From DAIOEK01 sp963708715 (GTDB lineage Bacteria; Chloroflexota; Anaerolineae; Anaerolineales; Anaerolineaceae): a stretch of DNA of 64,000 nucleotides. The translations under genes were made by a program, and so were the position numbers. The DNA lies in assembly GCA_963708715.1 (NCBI GenBank), contig CAVPSU010000001.1:1860001-1924000 (forward strand), written 5' to 3'. The notes under the pieces were generated by a model. The model saw only the letters and a list, made by a program, of their open reading frames with translations, ran no database searches and had not been told where the DNA came from. Positions 1 through 8,447 of the stretch are shown here, in pieces (the first letter of the stretch is position 1; every line of letters starts with the position of its first letter).

Positions 1-1
1 C

Positions 2-397
2 GCGGCGGGGAATGTGGTTCATGTCTATGATCTCGTCGATTGGGTGACCGAGGCAGGTTATGCAGCCGGTAAGAGCGCTGCCCGTTATGCCCGTGAATTA
101 AGACGGCGAGAATTGCGGCATATCCCCTTATCGGCGGGTGAGAACGTCCGGTATGTGGTTCCTCATGAACTCGATAAAGAGAGTCTGGCGGAAGGTGAAG
201 TGCGGTTACAATTGCGGGTGAAACAGCCGATCGAAAAACCCTGCTGGATCGAAGTGCATAACGGTGAAAATCTGGTGACCCGCAAGACCGAACCATATGC
301 CCGTCCGGGTGAGATTATTACGATGGAAATTCTACCCAAATCGTACGATGACGTATTGGAAGCAAAATCTCTAACCGTGGATGTGATCAAGCGGTAG
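2..397 (+). CDS. FAD/NAD(P)-dependent oxidoreductase, C-terminal part (cut by window start)
   Basis: The reading frame is open from base 2, so the gene starts upstream of the window and only about 131 C-terminal residues are visible. The first residues (AAGNVVHVYDLVDWV) resemble the conserved end of the FAD domain in small pyridine-nucleotide oxidoreductases that accompany glycerol-3-phosphate dehydrogenase GlpA (typically 'CGNVLHVHDLVD'). The rest is a beta-rich tail. A DUF1667 gene follows 14 bp downstream, the usual gene order in glp operons of anaerobes, which supports the family call. The exact substrate or electron acceptor cannot be read from this fragment. Confidence 0.75.
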   Translation, partial: AAGNVVHVYDLVDWVTEAGYAAGKSAARYARELRRRELRHIPLSAGENVRYVVPHELDKESLAEGEVRLQLRVKQPIEKPCWIEVHNGENLVTRKTEPYARPGEIITMEILPKSYDDVLEAKSLTVDVIKR

Positions 398-411
398 GAA
401 GAGGTGCATTG

Positions 412-801
412 ATGGAAGATATGAAAAAAATGATCTGTATCACCTGCCCAAAGGGGTGCACATTGGAAGTGACCAGAGATGGGGAAACGATCACCAAGGT
501 CGTGGCTGGCTGTAAACGGGGAAATGAATATGCAGAACGTGAGATGCGTGACCCACGCCGGATGGTCGCTTCAACGGTGAAAATTGTTAATGCCTTGCAT
601 CCATTGATGCCGGTTTATACATCCGCCCCATTTCCAAAACCACGGATCAATGAACTGCTTCTCGAACTTCGTCAGCTTGAACTGAAAGCGCCAATTCGGG
701 TTGGGCAGGTCATTGCCCGGAACGTATTAGGCACGGGTATCGATATCCTCGCCAGCAGATCCGCAGCGAGCCTGGTAACCGGAGTGAAATCCATCGAGTA
801 G
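412..801 (+). CDS. DUF1667 domain-containing protein
   Basis: This protein of about 129 residues begins with an MICITCPKGC motif. The early CxxC and a further Cys near residue 33 (VAGCKRG) fit the small metal- or FeS-binding DUF1667 family. Members sit directly downstream of GlpA-like and FAD/NAD oxidoreductases and are thought to be an accessory electron-transfer subunit. I chose ATG 412 because GGAAGAGGTG lies 7 bp upstream; a TTG immediately before it is in frame but less likely. The gene is 14 bp after the preceding oxidoreductase, so the two are one operon. The biochemical role of the family is not established. Confidence 0.85.
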   Translation: MEDMKKMICITCPKGCTLEVTRDGETITKVVAGCKRGNEYAEREMRDPRRMVASTVKIVNALHPLMPVYTSAPFPKPRINELLLELRQLELKAPIRVGQVIARNVLGTGIDILASRSAASLVTGVKSIE

Positions 802-848
802 TCTCATGAATTCGACAATTCATCTGCAAAATCAACCTGATTGCAGTC

Positions 849-2033
849 TTGTTTTTGGGTGTATCGATCATTTCATGCCAGCCGAATCCACCGGTCTGGC
901 CAACTCAGGATAGCGCGGTTGAATCCTCGGTAAAGACCCAGCTCGCATCACAATCCAGGCCAACGTTATTCCCCGCGATGAATCAAACGTTGTCATCAAC
1001 CGACGCTACTTTACTTACATCTACACCTGTCGTCATCAATTCAACACCGGATCTGACTACGATGAGCCCGAGCAGCCTTGCGGGATTGATCTTTGATAAT
1101 GGGAACCTGGTTCTAATTGGACAGGACGGTGCCCCTCAGATTTTATATGACCGTCCGGTGGATATTCTTTCAGCCGATGGAAATTATACATTGACCAGCG
1201 GGAACGGCGATTACTGGATGTATGATCTCGTTCGAAGAAAGCTGGTCAAACTGACCGACACACCATCCCGGCATGAGTGCTGTGCCACCTGGTGGACCGG
1301 ACATACCGATAAAGTGTTGATGCTCTCCAACGGTGCCGGATCCACCACCGGGGTAGGATCACGAGGATTTATTACGGTGATCAAAATGGATGGGACAGGC
1401 TATCGAGTGTTGGATCCGGACCATCCCAGTATCGGAACACCGGCGGTCTCACCTGATGGGATCTGGATAGCGTACGGGAGCGGAGAAAAAGGCTGGTTGT
1501 TTGGTGGTGAGCAGGAACCCATCCCATTCGATCCGGCTGATTTTGGGCTAGAGTCACTTAAAGGACAGCAAATCTCGCACCCGGCATGGTCTCCGGATGG
1601 TACAAAGATCGCCTGGTATTGGCTAAGTGGGTTGAATATTGGGCTTAGATCCGGAGTGGTTGTTATTGATCTAGTGAAAAAGACCTATCAATTGAGTCCC
1701 CTAGCGGAACCCGAATCCGAAAACTTTCCTGTTCAACCCCCCTTGTGGAGCCCCGATGGAAAGTGGATCGCCTATTCCATGCAAGGCAAATCTGATCTGG
1801 ATTCTGGTACCTGGGTGATACGCGCGGATGGATTCGATAATATGGCTGTCCACCTGGCAGGGAAGGGTTTTCTTCCGGGGGCATGGAGTCCAGACGGGTT
1901 AAGACTCGCATTATATTCCGTCCCTGAAGCAGGTGTGGAGCCCGGATTATGGGTGGCTGACACCACCGCCTGGAGTCTTTCCCGGGTGGAAATCTCCCTC
2001 AATTTGCCGGGTAGGATCTATCTGTGGAAGTAA
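849..2033 (+). CDS. Lipoprotein with TolB/PD40-type beta-propeller repeats
   Basis: The protein has a lipobox (LGVSIISC) followed by a Ser/Thr-rich linker to about residue 75 and then repeated propeller blades with WSPDGxxIA-type motifs (about residues 190-380), as in the TolB C-terminal or PD40 fold. It is probably an exported, lipid-anchored protein. The start is uncertain. The open frame from TTG 849 gives a signal peptide without a basic n-region. ATG 806 is in another frame, but removal of one T near 811 would give MNRQFICKINLIAVLFLGV, a good lipoprotein signal. The gene may therefore carry an indel, or use ATT 810. No ligand or partner is evident. Confidence 0.7.
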   Translation: MFLGVSIISCQPNPPVWPTQDSAVESSVKTQLASQSRPTLFPAMNQTLSSTDATLLTSTPVVINSTPDLTTMSPSSLAGLIFDNGNLVLIGQDGAPQILYDRPVDILSADGNYTLTSGNGDYWMYDLVRRKLVKLTDTPSRHECCATWWTGHTDKVLMLSNGAGSTTGVGSRGFITVIKMDGTGYRVLDPDHPSIGTPAVSPDGIWIAYGSGEKGWLFGGEQEPIPFDPADFGLESLKGQQISHPAWSPDGTKIAWYWLSGLNIGLRSGVVVIDLVKKTYQLSPLAEPESENFPVQPPLWSPDGKWIAYSMQGKSDLDSGTWVIRADGFDNMAVHLAGKGFLPGAWSPDGLRLALYSVPEAGVEPGLWVADTTAWSLSRVEISLNLPGRIYLWK

Positions 2034-2051
2034 GACATTCCGTTAAATAAT

Positions 2052-2090
2052 CATCTCCCCAGTTCAGACTGAATTGGGGAGATGTTTTAT
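2052..2090. terminator. Intrinsic terminator, possibly bidirectional
   Basis: A 14-bp stem (CATCTCCCCAGTTC at 2052-2065 with GAATTGGGGAGATG at 2071-2084, one G-T pair) has a 5-nt loop and is followed by TTTTATTT. It ends the propeller lipoprotein gene and lies just before the 3' end of the convergent DUF4013 gene. Confidence 0.85.
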
Positions 2091-2107
2091 TTACTCAAGA
2101 TGCAGCT

Positions 2108-2803
2108 TCATGCAGCGAGTTCAACTCCGACCTGACCGTATAAATGGTAACTTACCAGGGAGCCCCAGACAGTCGCGACGGCACTGAAGATCCAGATTAC
2201 TACCTGCCCAACACAAGGGATCCAGCCTAGAATTGCAGCGGCAACAGAAGCAACCGCACCGGCGGCCAGTCCGGCGACGAGCGATAATAACCAGGCAGTC
2301 AGATAACTGCTGAAGTCCTTCTTTACCAAACCAAGGATCTGTCCCACTTCGAAGCAGGATCTGAACGTCCCAGTTCGTGCGAAATGGATGGATATGGCTG
2401 GTAGGAAAAAAGAGAAAACCAAAAAATATAACCCTACCAGCGTACAAACCAGGAGATAAGCCAGGCTGGCGCCACCCACCAAAATTGCCTGCAAATCCTG
2501 ATTCTGCTGCGCCAGCGCAGGTATGACAAAGACGACCGCGGCGACGATCACCAGAATGGTCGCAGGCAGGGTATAAAGCACGCTGGCAATTCCAATTTTC
2601 AAGCCATCCATGAATTTATCCCCGAAATCATCCCATAATGGCAGTGGTTTTTCAGCATGGCTGACATTTCGCAAGACACCGATCAGATAGCCAAGCCAGG
2701 CAAAATTGAGGATTGGAACCATGCTGACCAGAGCGCCAATCAATGATTTGGATGGCCATTGATTATCTTCGAACATATACGTAAATGATTTTCCCGCTTG
2801 CAT
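2108..2803 (-). CDS. DUF4013 domain-containing membrane protein
   Basis: This protein of about 231 residues is an integral membrane protein with several long hydrophobic segments. The N-terminal GALVSMVPILNFAWLGY segment and the PLPLWDDFGDKFMDGLKIG stretch are typical of DUF4013, a family of unknown function in bacteria and archaea. ATG 2803 is chosen because GGAGGAAAG lies directly upstream; the longer frame from 2842 has no such site. Downstream (leftward) lies the shared terminator. The gene stands alone, with nothing around it to indicate a role. Confidence 0.85.
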   Translation of the reverse strand: MQAGKSFTYMFEDNQWPSKSLIGALVSMVPILNFAWLGYLIGVLRNVSHAEKPLPLWDDFGDKFMDGLKIGIASVLYTLPATILVIVAAVVFVIPALAQQNQDLQAILVGGASLAYLLVCTLVGLYFLVFSFFLPAISIHFARTGTFRSCFEVGQILGLVKKDFSSYLTAWLLSLVAGLAAGAVASVAAAILGWIPCVGQVVIWIFSAVATVWGSLVSYHLYGQVGVELAA

Positions 2804-3031
2804 CTTTCCTCCAAACATGAAAAATTTCGAATTATGGCTCACCGTTGATTATACAGCACGCACCTAAAGGGTTGCGGTTGGATACTTTTCAGATAGCTTA
2901 CTGTATATACGGACGGAAAGCGAATAAGTTTTATCGGATCTGGCGGATATGATTATTTTCATTGAGATTAATTATTCTCCCGATACAATCGTCGACCAGG
3001 TTAATTCAAACAAATACAAGAACCAATACAC

Positions 3032-3081
3032 TTGATTAATTGGAAAATTTGATATAGAATTACTGACCATATGGTCAGTAA
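3032..3081 (+). promoter_or_regulatory. Promoter with 22-bp palindromic TetR-type operator
   Basis: A -35 (TTGATT, 3032-3037) and a -10 (TAGAAT, 3055-3060) are separated by 17 bp. A perfect 22-bp palindrome (3060-3081) centred on TGACCATATGGTCA starts at the last base of the -10. The palindrome has the length and form of a TetR-family operator. Because the second gene of this operon encodes a TetR protein, autoregulation is the simplest reading. The region 2843-3031 upstream holds nothing else recognisable. Confidence 0.75.
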
Positions 3082-3111
3082 ACTAGGATTGCCGTGGAAC
3101 AAAAGATATAA

Positions 3112-3975
3112 ATGAAAGAAACAATTACTTTATCCGATGTGAATAACACGAGTTTATTAACCCTTTTCTGTCGGGCAATTGATAACCGGCGGGAGGATCG
3201 GATCATCTATGATCCGGTGGCGGAATCGATCACAGAGCGGTTGGTGCCGATCATATCCGGGTCAAAAGATGTCCTACTGGAATCCCTCGCGCTGGGAAAA
3301 GTGGACAAACAGGTGACCGTTCATATCGCCCTTCGAGCGTCTAAATATGATCAATATGCCCGTGAGTTTTTGGCCATACACAAGGATGGCGTCATTGTCA
3401 ATATCGGCTGTGGTTTGGATTCCCGTTTCCATCGCCTGGACGACGGTCATGTGGTTCTATTCGACCTTGATTTTCCAGAGGTCATTCAATTGAAGAAACA
3501 GCTAGTGGAGGAAACAGACCGGTATCATTTCTTGCCCTATTCTGTGCTGGATTATACCTGGATAGAAAAATTGTCCGTGTTTCGCGGACGACCGTTCCTG
3601 TTTCTAGTAGAAGGTGTATTCATGTACCTTCAAAGCGGGCAAGTCAAGGATCTGGTTGGGACATTGATTCATCATTTCCCGGGAAGTGATCTTGTCTGTG
3701 AAGTATTCAACTCTGACTGGTTGAAAGAACCCTGGGGATCGTTGATCCATCGCAAGATGCAGCAGCGGTTGAAGATGGGAAAAGGAGCGAAATTCGCATC
3801 CGGGTTGTCCCGTCCAAGGGAAATGGAAGAATGGCATAAGGGGATCCATTATCTGGATGACTGGTTGTACTTCGATACCGGACATGCCCGTCTCGGTGCT
3901 TTTCGATTTCTCAAATCCATCCCATTTCTGCGGAATATCCAATATACCGTCCGCTATCAATTTGATCGGGAATGA
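3112..3975 (+). CDS. Class I SAM-dependent O-methyltransferase (LCMT/TcmP-like)
   Basis: The protein (287 residues) belongs to the leucine carboxyl methyltransferase / TcmP superfamily. Visible family features are an N-terminal helical DPVAESI segment (about residue 37), a SAM-binding VNIGCGLDSRFHR motif (about residue 97), an acidic VLFDLDFPEV strand (about 119) and LFLVEGVFMYL (about 163). It methylates a small-molecule carboxyl or hydroxyl group, but the substrate is unknown. It overlaps the downstream TetR gene by 4 bp (ATGA), so the two are co-transcribed from the promoter with the palindromic operator. The regulator may sense the substrate of this enzyme. Confidence 0.85.
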   Translation: MKETITLSDVNNTSLLTLFCRAIDNRREDRIIYDPVAESITERLVPIISGSKDVLLESLALGKVDKQVTVHIALRASKYDQYAREFLAIHKDGVIVNIGCGLDSRFHRLDDGHVVLFDLDFPEVIQLKKQLVEETDRYHFLPYSVLDYTWIEKLSVFRGRPFLFLVEGVFMYLQSGQVKDLVGTLIHHFPGSDLVCEVFNSDWLKEPWGSLIHRKMQQRLKMGKGAKFASGLSRPREMEEWHKGIHYLDDWLYFDTGHARLGAFRFLKSIPFLRNIQYTVRYQFDRE

Positions 3976-4646
3976 AAAACAAGCATTCGGGGCTTCAATT
4001 ATTCGAAAAACTACCCATCATTGAACGGGAACAGATCCTCTTTGCCTGCCTGGATGAATTTGGACGCTCAGGGTATGAACAGGCGTCCACGAATCGTATG
4101 GTGGAAAAAGCTGGGATTCCAAAAGGCACTCTATTCTTCTATTTTAGAAGCAAACAGGAATTATTTCTCTATCTGGTCGATTATTGTGTTCAACGATATA
4201 TTGAATACTTTGAAAAAGAATCTGTCCACTTGCCGGATGACCTGTTCGAGCGACTCTTCTTTATTGGTCAGACCAAGATCAGGTTCTCTCTGGCTGAGCC
4301 GCGTATCTACCAGATGTTTTTCAAGGCGTTCACCCAATTCCCTTCTGAATTGAAAGAACCATTGCTGGAACGAACCCGCAGATATGCCGAAGTCAGTACC
4401 CAACTGATGCAGATGAATGTCGATCCTTCGAAATTTCGGAAAGACATTGCTGTACAAGAGATCATGGAGTTAGTGGGTTTTCTGCAGGAAGGCTTACTGC
4501 GCAAATATCAGACGTACATCAAAGAACACTCCGCAGAAGATGTATTGGCGATGATGGACCTGATCACACATGAGTTTGAACGGAATATTCGTCTGATCAA
4601 ATTTGGGGTGTACCAGGACCAGGATACTCAAGGCATGTTGAAATGA
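3972..4646 (+). CDS. TetR/AcrR family transcriptional regulator
   Basis: The protein (224 residues) has an N-terminal TetR helix-turn-helix: the FGRSGYEQASTNRMVEKAG segment and the GIPKGTLFFYFRSKQELF motif around residues 47-64. A helical ligand-binding domain follows. It is translationally coupled to the methyltransferase by an ATGA overlap. The 22-bp palindrome at 3060-3081 in front of the operon is the probable binding site. The ligand is unknown. Confidence 0.92.
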   Translation: MKNKHSGLQLFEKLPIIEREQILFACLDEFGRSGYEQASTNRMVEKAGIPKGTLFFYFRSKQELFLYLVDYCVQRYIEYFEKESVHLPDDLFERLFFIGQTKIRFSLAEPRIYQMFFKAFTQFPSELKEPLLERTRRYAEVSTQLMQMNVDPSKFRKDIAVQEIMELVGFLQEGLLRKYQTYIKEHSAEDVLAMMDLITHEFERNIRLIKFGVYQDQDTQGMLK

Positions 4647-4717
4647 TACACATCATTTTTCTTCCACAGGCACGAATCGGTCTATAATAAACTGGAGCTA
4701 CGATCCGGGAGGTGTGC

Positions 4718-5212
4718 ATGGATATTATGGTTCGTCACGCAATGCTCAGTGATGCCAGGGGAATAGCCGACATTTTAAGAGAACTTGGTTGGTTTGAGTA
4801 TATCGTCCAGGAAGACATCACCGTTACCGAAGCACGTATTCTCGAACGATTGATACTATCTAAACAAGATAGCAGCCATGCAGTCTACGTCGCTGAAGGG
4901 GATGATGGACGGGTGATGGGATATGCAGCAGTTCACTGGCTTCCATATCTTCTATTACAGGGATTGGAAGGGTTTATATCCGAATTATTCATCCGCGAAG
5001 CGGATAGGAGACATGGGGTAGGCTCACTCTTATTGGAAACCATCAAAACTGATGCCTTACAACGGGGGTGTTCGCGGTTGATGCTGATCAATCTGCATAA
5101 AAAAGAATCGTACCACCGGCAGTTTTATATCAAACAGGGCTGGGAAGAACGGGAATTGACGGCCAATTTTATCCTGGATCTGGGAGCAAATCCTGAATCG
5201 ATCCGAATGTAG
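4718..5212 (+). CDS. GNAT family N-acetyltransferase
   Basis: This protein of 164 residues has the GNAT fold: an N-terminal VRHAMLSDARGIADIL strand-helix, the GYAAVHWLPY strand, the acetyl-CoA-binding region ISELFIREADRRHGVGSLLL (a variant of RxxGxG/A) and a C-terminal YHRQFYIKQGWEERE. ATG 4718 is preferred because GGGAGG sits 5 bp upstream; GTG 4712 overlaps that site. A TATAATAA element at 4683-4690 may be part of its promoter. The acceptor substrate cannot be inferred. Confidence 0.88.
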   Translation: MDIMVRHAMLSDARGIADILRELGWFEYIVQEDITVTEARILERLILSKQDSSHAVYVAEGDDGRVMGYAAVHWLPYLLLQGLEGFISELFIREADRRHGVGSLLLETIKTDALQRGCSRLMLINLHKKESYHRQFYIKQGWEERELTANFILDLGANPESIRM

Positions 5213-5220
5213 GTCGATAA

Positions 5221-5245
5221 AACATTAGATTTGTTGTACAATGTT
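5221..5245 (+). promoter_or_regulatory. Candidate CarH/MerR-type operator and promoter
   Basis: The 50-bp gap before the CarH-like gene contains a TTGTACAA palindrome (5234-5241) nested in a wider inverted repeat, AACATT (5221-5226) and AATGTT (5240-5245). TACAAT within it could serve as the -10. Palindromes with a GTACA core are typical of CarH/LitR-type MerR regulators, so autoregulation is plausible. This is inferred from position and pattern only. Confidence 0.45.
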
Positions 5246-5263
5246 GCCTATAGGGAATCGTAG

Positions 5264-6208
5264 ATGACAACCATTATTGAACTCTCAGATGAGTCAAAAT
5301 TCACCATCAAGACTGTAACCACACAAACCGGCATTCGGGCGGTCACAATTCGCGCCTGGGAAAATCGCTACGGATTATTAAATCCGCAACGGAGCGAAAA
5401 CAGGTACCGCTTGTATTCTGAGCGAGATGTGGCGACCTTACGTTGGGTAAAAAGCCAGGTCGACCAGGGGATTTCGATATCTGCGGTTGTAAGGGAACTT
5501 AAAAGCATGCTGTCCCGCGGAGATTATCCCGAGGTATTGCCATCCATTGCTACGAGATCGCGATCGTATCAGCCTGTGCCACCGGAGAAAATTGCTAACG
5601 ATCTGTTCCTGGCTCTGGCCAAGCATGATGAAGCCAGCGCATCCGATATCCTGAAACAGGCGAATGCCATGTATGACCTGACCACCGTTTGCGTGGATGT
5701 GATCGGATATACGCTGATCGCGGTGGGAGATGCCTGGCATAAAGGGGAGATGCGCATCACCGATGAGCATTTTGCCAGCCGCTATCTGCAGGGTAAATTA
5801 ATAAATTTACTGCAAGCCTATCCGAACCGCCGGGGAGCGCCGTTAATCCTAATGGCATGCGCCCCTGAAGAGCAGCATGAGATCGGTAGTCTGATGATGT
5901 CTGTCCTCCTTCGCCATGATGGTTACCGGGTGGAGTACCTGGGCCCGGATCTTCCACTGGATGATATTGTGGACTACGCCAAACAAGAACATCCAGCTAT
6001 GATCTGCATGAGTGCAACAATGGAAGATAGCGCCAGACGGTTGCTTAAAATGAATGAAAAGCTGGGCAAAATTAAACCGAAACCGATCTTTGGTTTTGGA
6101 GGACAGGCTTTTATCTTTAAACCATCATTGCGAGAAATCATCCCGGGGGTATATCTGGGTGATTCGGTGACTGAAGGCAGAGCGACCATCGAGAAATTGT
6201 TGGGCTAG
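5264..6208 (+). CDS. CarH/LitR-like B12-dependent photoreceptor regulator (MerR family)
   Basis: The protein (314 residues) has a MerR-type winged helix at about 11-85 (TGIRAVTIRAWENRYGLL, NRYRLYSERDV), a four-helix cobalamin-cap domain at about 108-185 and a B12-binding Rossmann domain to the end. The cap carries the W-x9-EH signature of CarH (W158, E168, H169), which places Trp over adenosylcobalamin. The lower-ligand motif is ExHxxG (E203, H205, G208), the CarH form of DxHxxG. In known family members, dark-state AdoCbl tetramers repress DNA and light breaks them up. All key residues are present, so light sensing is likely. Targets here are unknown; it has its own gene unit. Confidence 0.88.
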   Translation: MTTIIELSDESKFTIKTVTTQTGIRAVTIRAWENRYGLLNPQRSENRYRLYSERDVATLRWVKSQVDQGISISAVVRELKSMLSRGDYPEVLPSIATRSRSYQPVPPEKIANDLFLALAKHDEASASDILKQANAMYDLTTVCVDVIGYTLIAVGDAWHKGEMRITDEHFASRYLQGKLINLLQAYPNRRGAPLILMACAPEEQHEIGSLMMSVLLRHDGYRVEYLGPDLPLDDIVDYAKQEHPAMICMSATMEDSARRLLKMNEKLGKIKPKPIFGFGGQAFIFKPSLREIIPGVYLGDSVTEGRATIEKLLG

Positions 6209-6218
6209 AATCCTTGAA

Positions 6219-6260
6219 TATCATCCGGAGAAGTAATCTTCCTGGATGATAATTTATTTA
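6219..6260 (+). terminator. Intrinsic terminator of the CarH-like gene
   Basis: TATCATCC (6219-6226) pairs with GGATGATA (6244-6251), extended by a partly paired inner stem, and is followed by ATTTATTTA. It lies just after the stop codon at 6208. Confidence 0.7.
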
Positions 6261-6399
6261 AGGAAACGTTTCCCAAAACCAAATTTTGAAGAAGAGTTAT
6301 TCAAAAAACCTTGTATCGACACCCGGCAAGGTTTTATTTATCCGCATGGAATCGTCGTTTTGAATCCAACGTATCATCTCAAGCGGGTGATATGAAGAC

Positions 6400-6429
6400 T
6401 TGTGAAAGCTTATACCCCCGTGCTACACT
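6400..6429 (+). promoter_or_regulatory. Probable promoter of the 2-oxoacid dehydrogenase operon
   Basis: TTGTGA (6400-6405) and TACACT (6424-6429) are 18 bp apart and lie 46 bp before the E1 alpha start. The rest of the gap (6261-6399) contains nothing else I can support. Confidence 0.45.
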
Positions 6430-6474
6430 TCATGTATCGGATAATTTCACTCTGGATTGCGGGGAGGTACATAC

Positions 6475-7458
6475 ATGGTTCTCGGACCGGATCAACAACT
6501 GGAAATGTTTTGGACGATCCTCCTGGCACGGCGGGTCGATGAACGTGCCTGGATACTTCACCGGCAGGGAAAGATAGCGTTTCATATCTCCGGCATCGGA
6601 CAGGAAGCAGCCCAGGTTGGAGCGGCTTTCGCATTGAGACTTGGTCACGATTGGATCGCCCCTTATTACCGGGATCTCGCACTGATGATGGCGGTCGGAT
6701 ATACACCGCGCCAGTTCATGTTGAGCGCCATGGGAAAAATGGAAGATCCCAGCAGCGGTGGTCGTCAAATGCCCAGCCATTGGGGTTTTCGAAAAATGAA
6801 TGTGATCAGCCATTCTGCTCCGGTAGCGACCCAGTGTGTTCATGCAGCAGGGGTGGGATTGGCGATCAAATTGATGAAGGACGACCGGGTGGTTTTTACA
6901 ACTCTGGGTGAAGGATCTACATCACAGGGCGAGTGGTACGAAGCAGTTAACTGGGCTGCGGTGCATCAATTACCTGTTGTGTTCATGGTCGAGAATAATA
7001 TGTACGCCATTTCTGAAGGCGTAGAGAAGCAGATGGCAGTTCCCAGCGTGGCAGATAAAGCCTGCGGGATGGGTTTGCCCGGCGTAGCGGTGGATGGCAC
7101 GGATATGCTGGCTGTTTACCAGGTAATGAGCGAAGCGGTCGAGAACGCCCGTGCCGGGAAAGGTCCCAAACTGGTGGAAGCCCGGATGTACCGCATTACC
7201 CCGCACAGTTCGGATGACGATGACCGCTCCTATCGTAGCCGCGAAGAGGTGGAAGAAAATAAGAAGAAAGACCCGATTTTGGTCAACAGCACCCGGCTGA
7301 TGGCCGATGGTGTTCTTACTCAGGAAAAATTTCAGGAAATGGAAACTCGCGCCAAAGAGATGGTGGATGATGCCGTGGAATATGCCTTACAAGCCCCCTA
7401 CCCCGATCTCTCCGAGGCAAGAGTGCCTGTCTATGCGGAAGAGGTGAACCATGCCTGA
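6475..7458 (+). CDS. 2-oxoacid dehydrogenase E1 component, alpha subunit
   Basis: The protein (327 residues) is the alpha subunit of a thiamine-diphosphate E1 (pyruvate, branched-chain 2-oxoacid or acetoin dehydrogenase). Visible features are the GIGQEAAQVG region, the ThDP/Mg motif starting GEGSTSQG (about residue 148) and ending ENNMYAIS, and the phosphorylation-loop-like HSSDDDDRSYRS. ATG 6475 is chosen because GGGGAGGT lies 6-7 bp upstream. It overlaps the E1 beta gene by 8 bp. The complex makes acyl-CoA from a 2-oxoacid with E2; the sequence alone does not separate pyruvate from branched-chain substrates, though the short split E1 is most like branched-chain/acetoin types. Confidence 0.9.
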   Translation: MVLGPDQQLEMFWTILLARRVDERAWILHRQGKIAFHISGIGQEAAQVGAAFALRLGHDWIAPYYRDLALMMAVGYTPRQFMLSAMGKMEDPSSGGRQMPSHWGFRKMNVISHSAPVATQCVHAAGVGLAIKLMKDDRVVFTTLGEGSTSQGEWYEAVNWAAVHQLPVVFMVENNMYAISEGVEKQMAVPSVADKACGMGLPGVAVDGTDMLAVYQVMSEAVENARAGKGPKLVEARMYRITPHSSDDDDRSYRSREEVEENKKKDPILVNSTRLMADGVLTQEKFQEMETRAKEMVDDAVEYALQAPYPDLSEARVPVYAEEVNHA

Positions 7459-8434
7459 GATGACGCTTCTCGATGCTGTCAGGCAGGCGATGGATGAAGA
7501 GCTCTCCGCAGACAAGCGGGTGTTCATCTTGGGTGAAGATGTCGGTCAGCGGGGTGGGGTTTTCCGGGCTACTGTTGGTCTGTTCGATAAATATGGACCC
7601 GAGCGGGTGATCGATTCACCCCTGGCAGAACTCTCCATCGTCGGCGTCGGAATTGGAGCGGCGTTGTATGGAATGCGCCCCATCTGTGAGATCCAATTCG
7701 CAGATTTTATCTACCCGGCGATGAACCAGATCATCAGTGAAGCAGCCAAAATGTGTTATCGCTCGAATGGTGAATGGATCGTCCCCATGGTCATCCGTGC
7801 TCCATACGGTGGCGGGATTGGAGGCGGGTTATATCATTCGCAGAGCTTGGAAGCATTCTTTACCCATGTGCCTGGACTTAAGGTTGTGATCCCTTCCAAT
7901 CCGTATGATGCGAAAGGCTTGCTTAAATCGGCGGTCCGTGACCCGAACCCGGTCTTATTCTTTGAGCCTAAAAAAGGGTATCGGTTGATCAAAGGCGAAG
8001 TTCCTGATGGCGAATATACTGTACCAATCGGTAAAGCTGCCGTCACCCGCGAGGGGACCGATCTGAGTGTCTACGCCTACGGGATGATGCATTATTACAC
8101 GCTTCAAGCTGCGGAAGAAGCAGCAAAAGAAGGTATTTCCGTGGAAGTAGTAGACTTGCGGACCCTCTACCCGGTCGACCGGGAAACCATTCTGGCTTCT
8201 GCCAACAAAACTGGCAAAGCGCTGATCGTGTACGAAGACAATCTAACCGGCGGGTACGGTGCAGAGATCGCTGCGACCATAGCCGACGGGGCATTTGAAA
8301 ATCTCGATGCTCCTGTCAAACGGTTGGCGGGACCAGACGTTCCGGGGGTTCCGTTCAGCCAGCCCCTGCAGGAGTGGTTCATGGTGGACACGCAGAAAAT
8401 ACTTCAGGCAATCCGAGATCTGGCTAAGTGGTAA
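7451..8434 (+). CDS. 2-oxoacid dehydrogenase E1 component, beta subunit
   Basis: The protein (327 residues) is the transketolase-like beta chain that pairs with the upstream alpha chain. It shows the usual GEDVGQRGGVFRAT start, SPLAELSIVGVGIGAAL, EIQFADFIYPAMNQI and the C-terminal DLRTLYPVDRETILAS. GAGGTG lies just before its ATG and inside the end of the alpha gene, so the two are translationally coupled. It contributes to the ThDP site at the alpha-beta interface. Confidence 0.93.
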   Translation: MPEMTLLDAVRQAMDEELSADKRVFILGEDVGQRGGVFRATVGLFDKYGPERVIDSPLAELSIVGVGIGAALYGMRPICEIQFADFIYPAMNQIISEAAKMCYRSNGEWIVPMVIRAPYGGGIGGGLYHSQSLEAFFTHVPGLKVVIPSNPYDAKGLLKSAVRDPNPVLFFEPKKGYRLIKGEVPDGEYTVPIGKAAVTREGTDLSVYAYGMMHYYTLQAAEEAAKEGISVEVVDLRTLYPVDRETILASANKTGKALIVYEDNLTGGYGAEIAATIADGAFENLDAPVKRLAGPDVPGVPFSQPLQEWFMVDTQKILQAIRDLAKW

Positions 8435-8447
8435 GCGGGAGGGAATT

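Noticed and set aside
6311..6577. Plus-strand ORF before E1 alpha
   Set aside because: It overlaps the well-supported E1 alpha start in another frame and has no ribosome site or recognisable motif.
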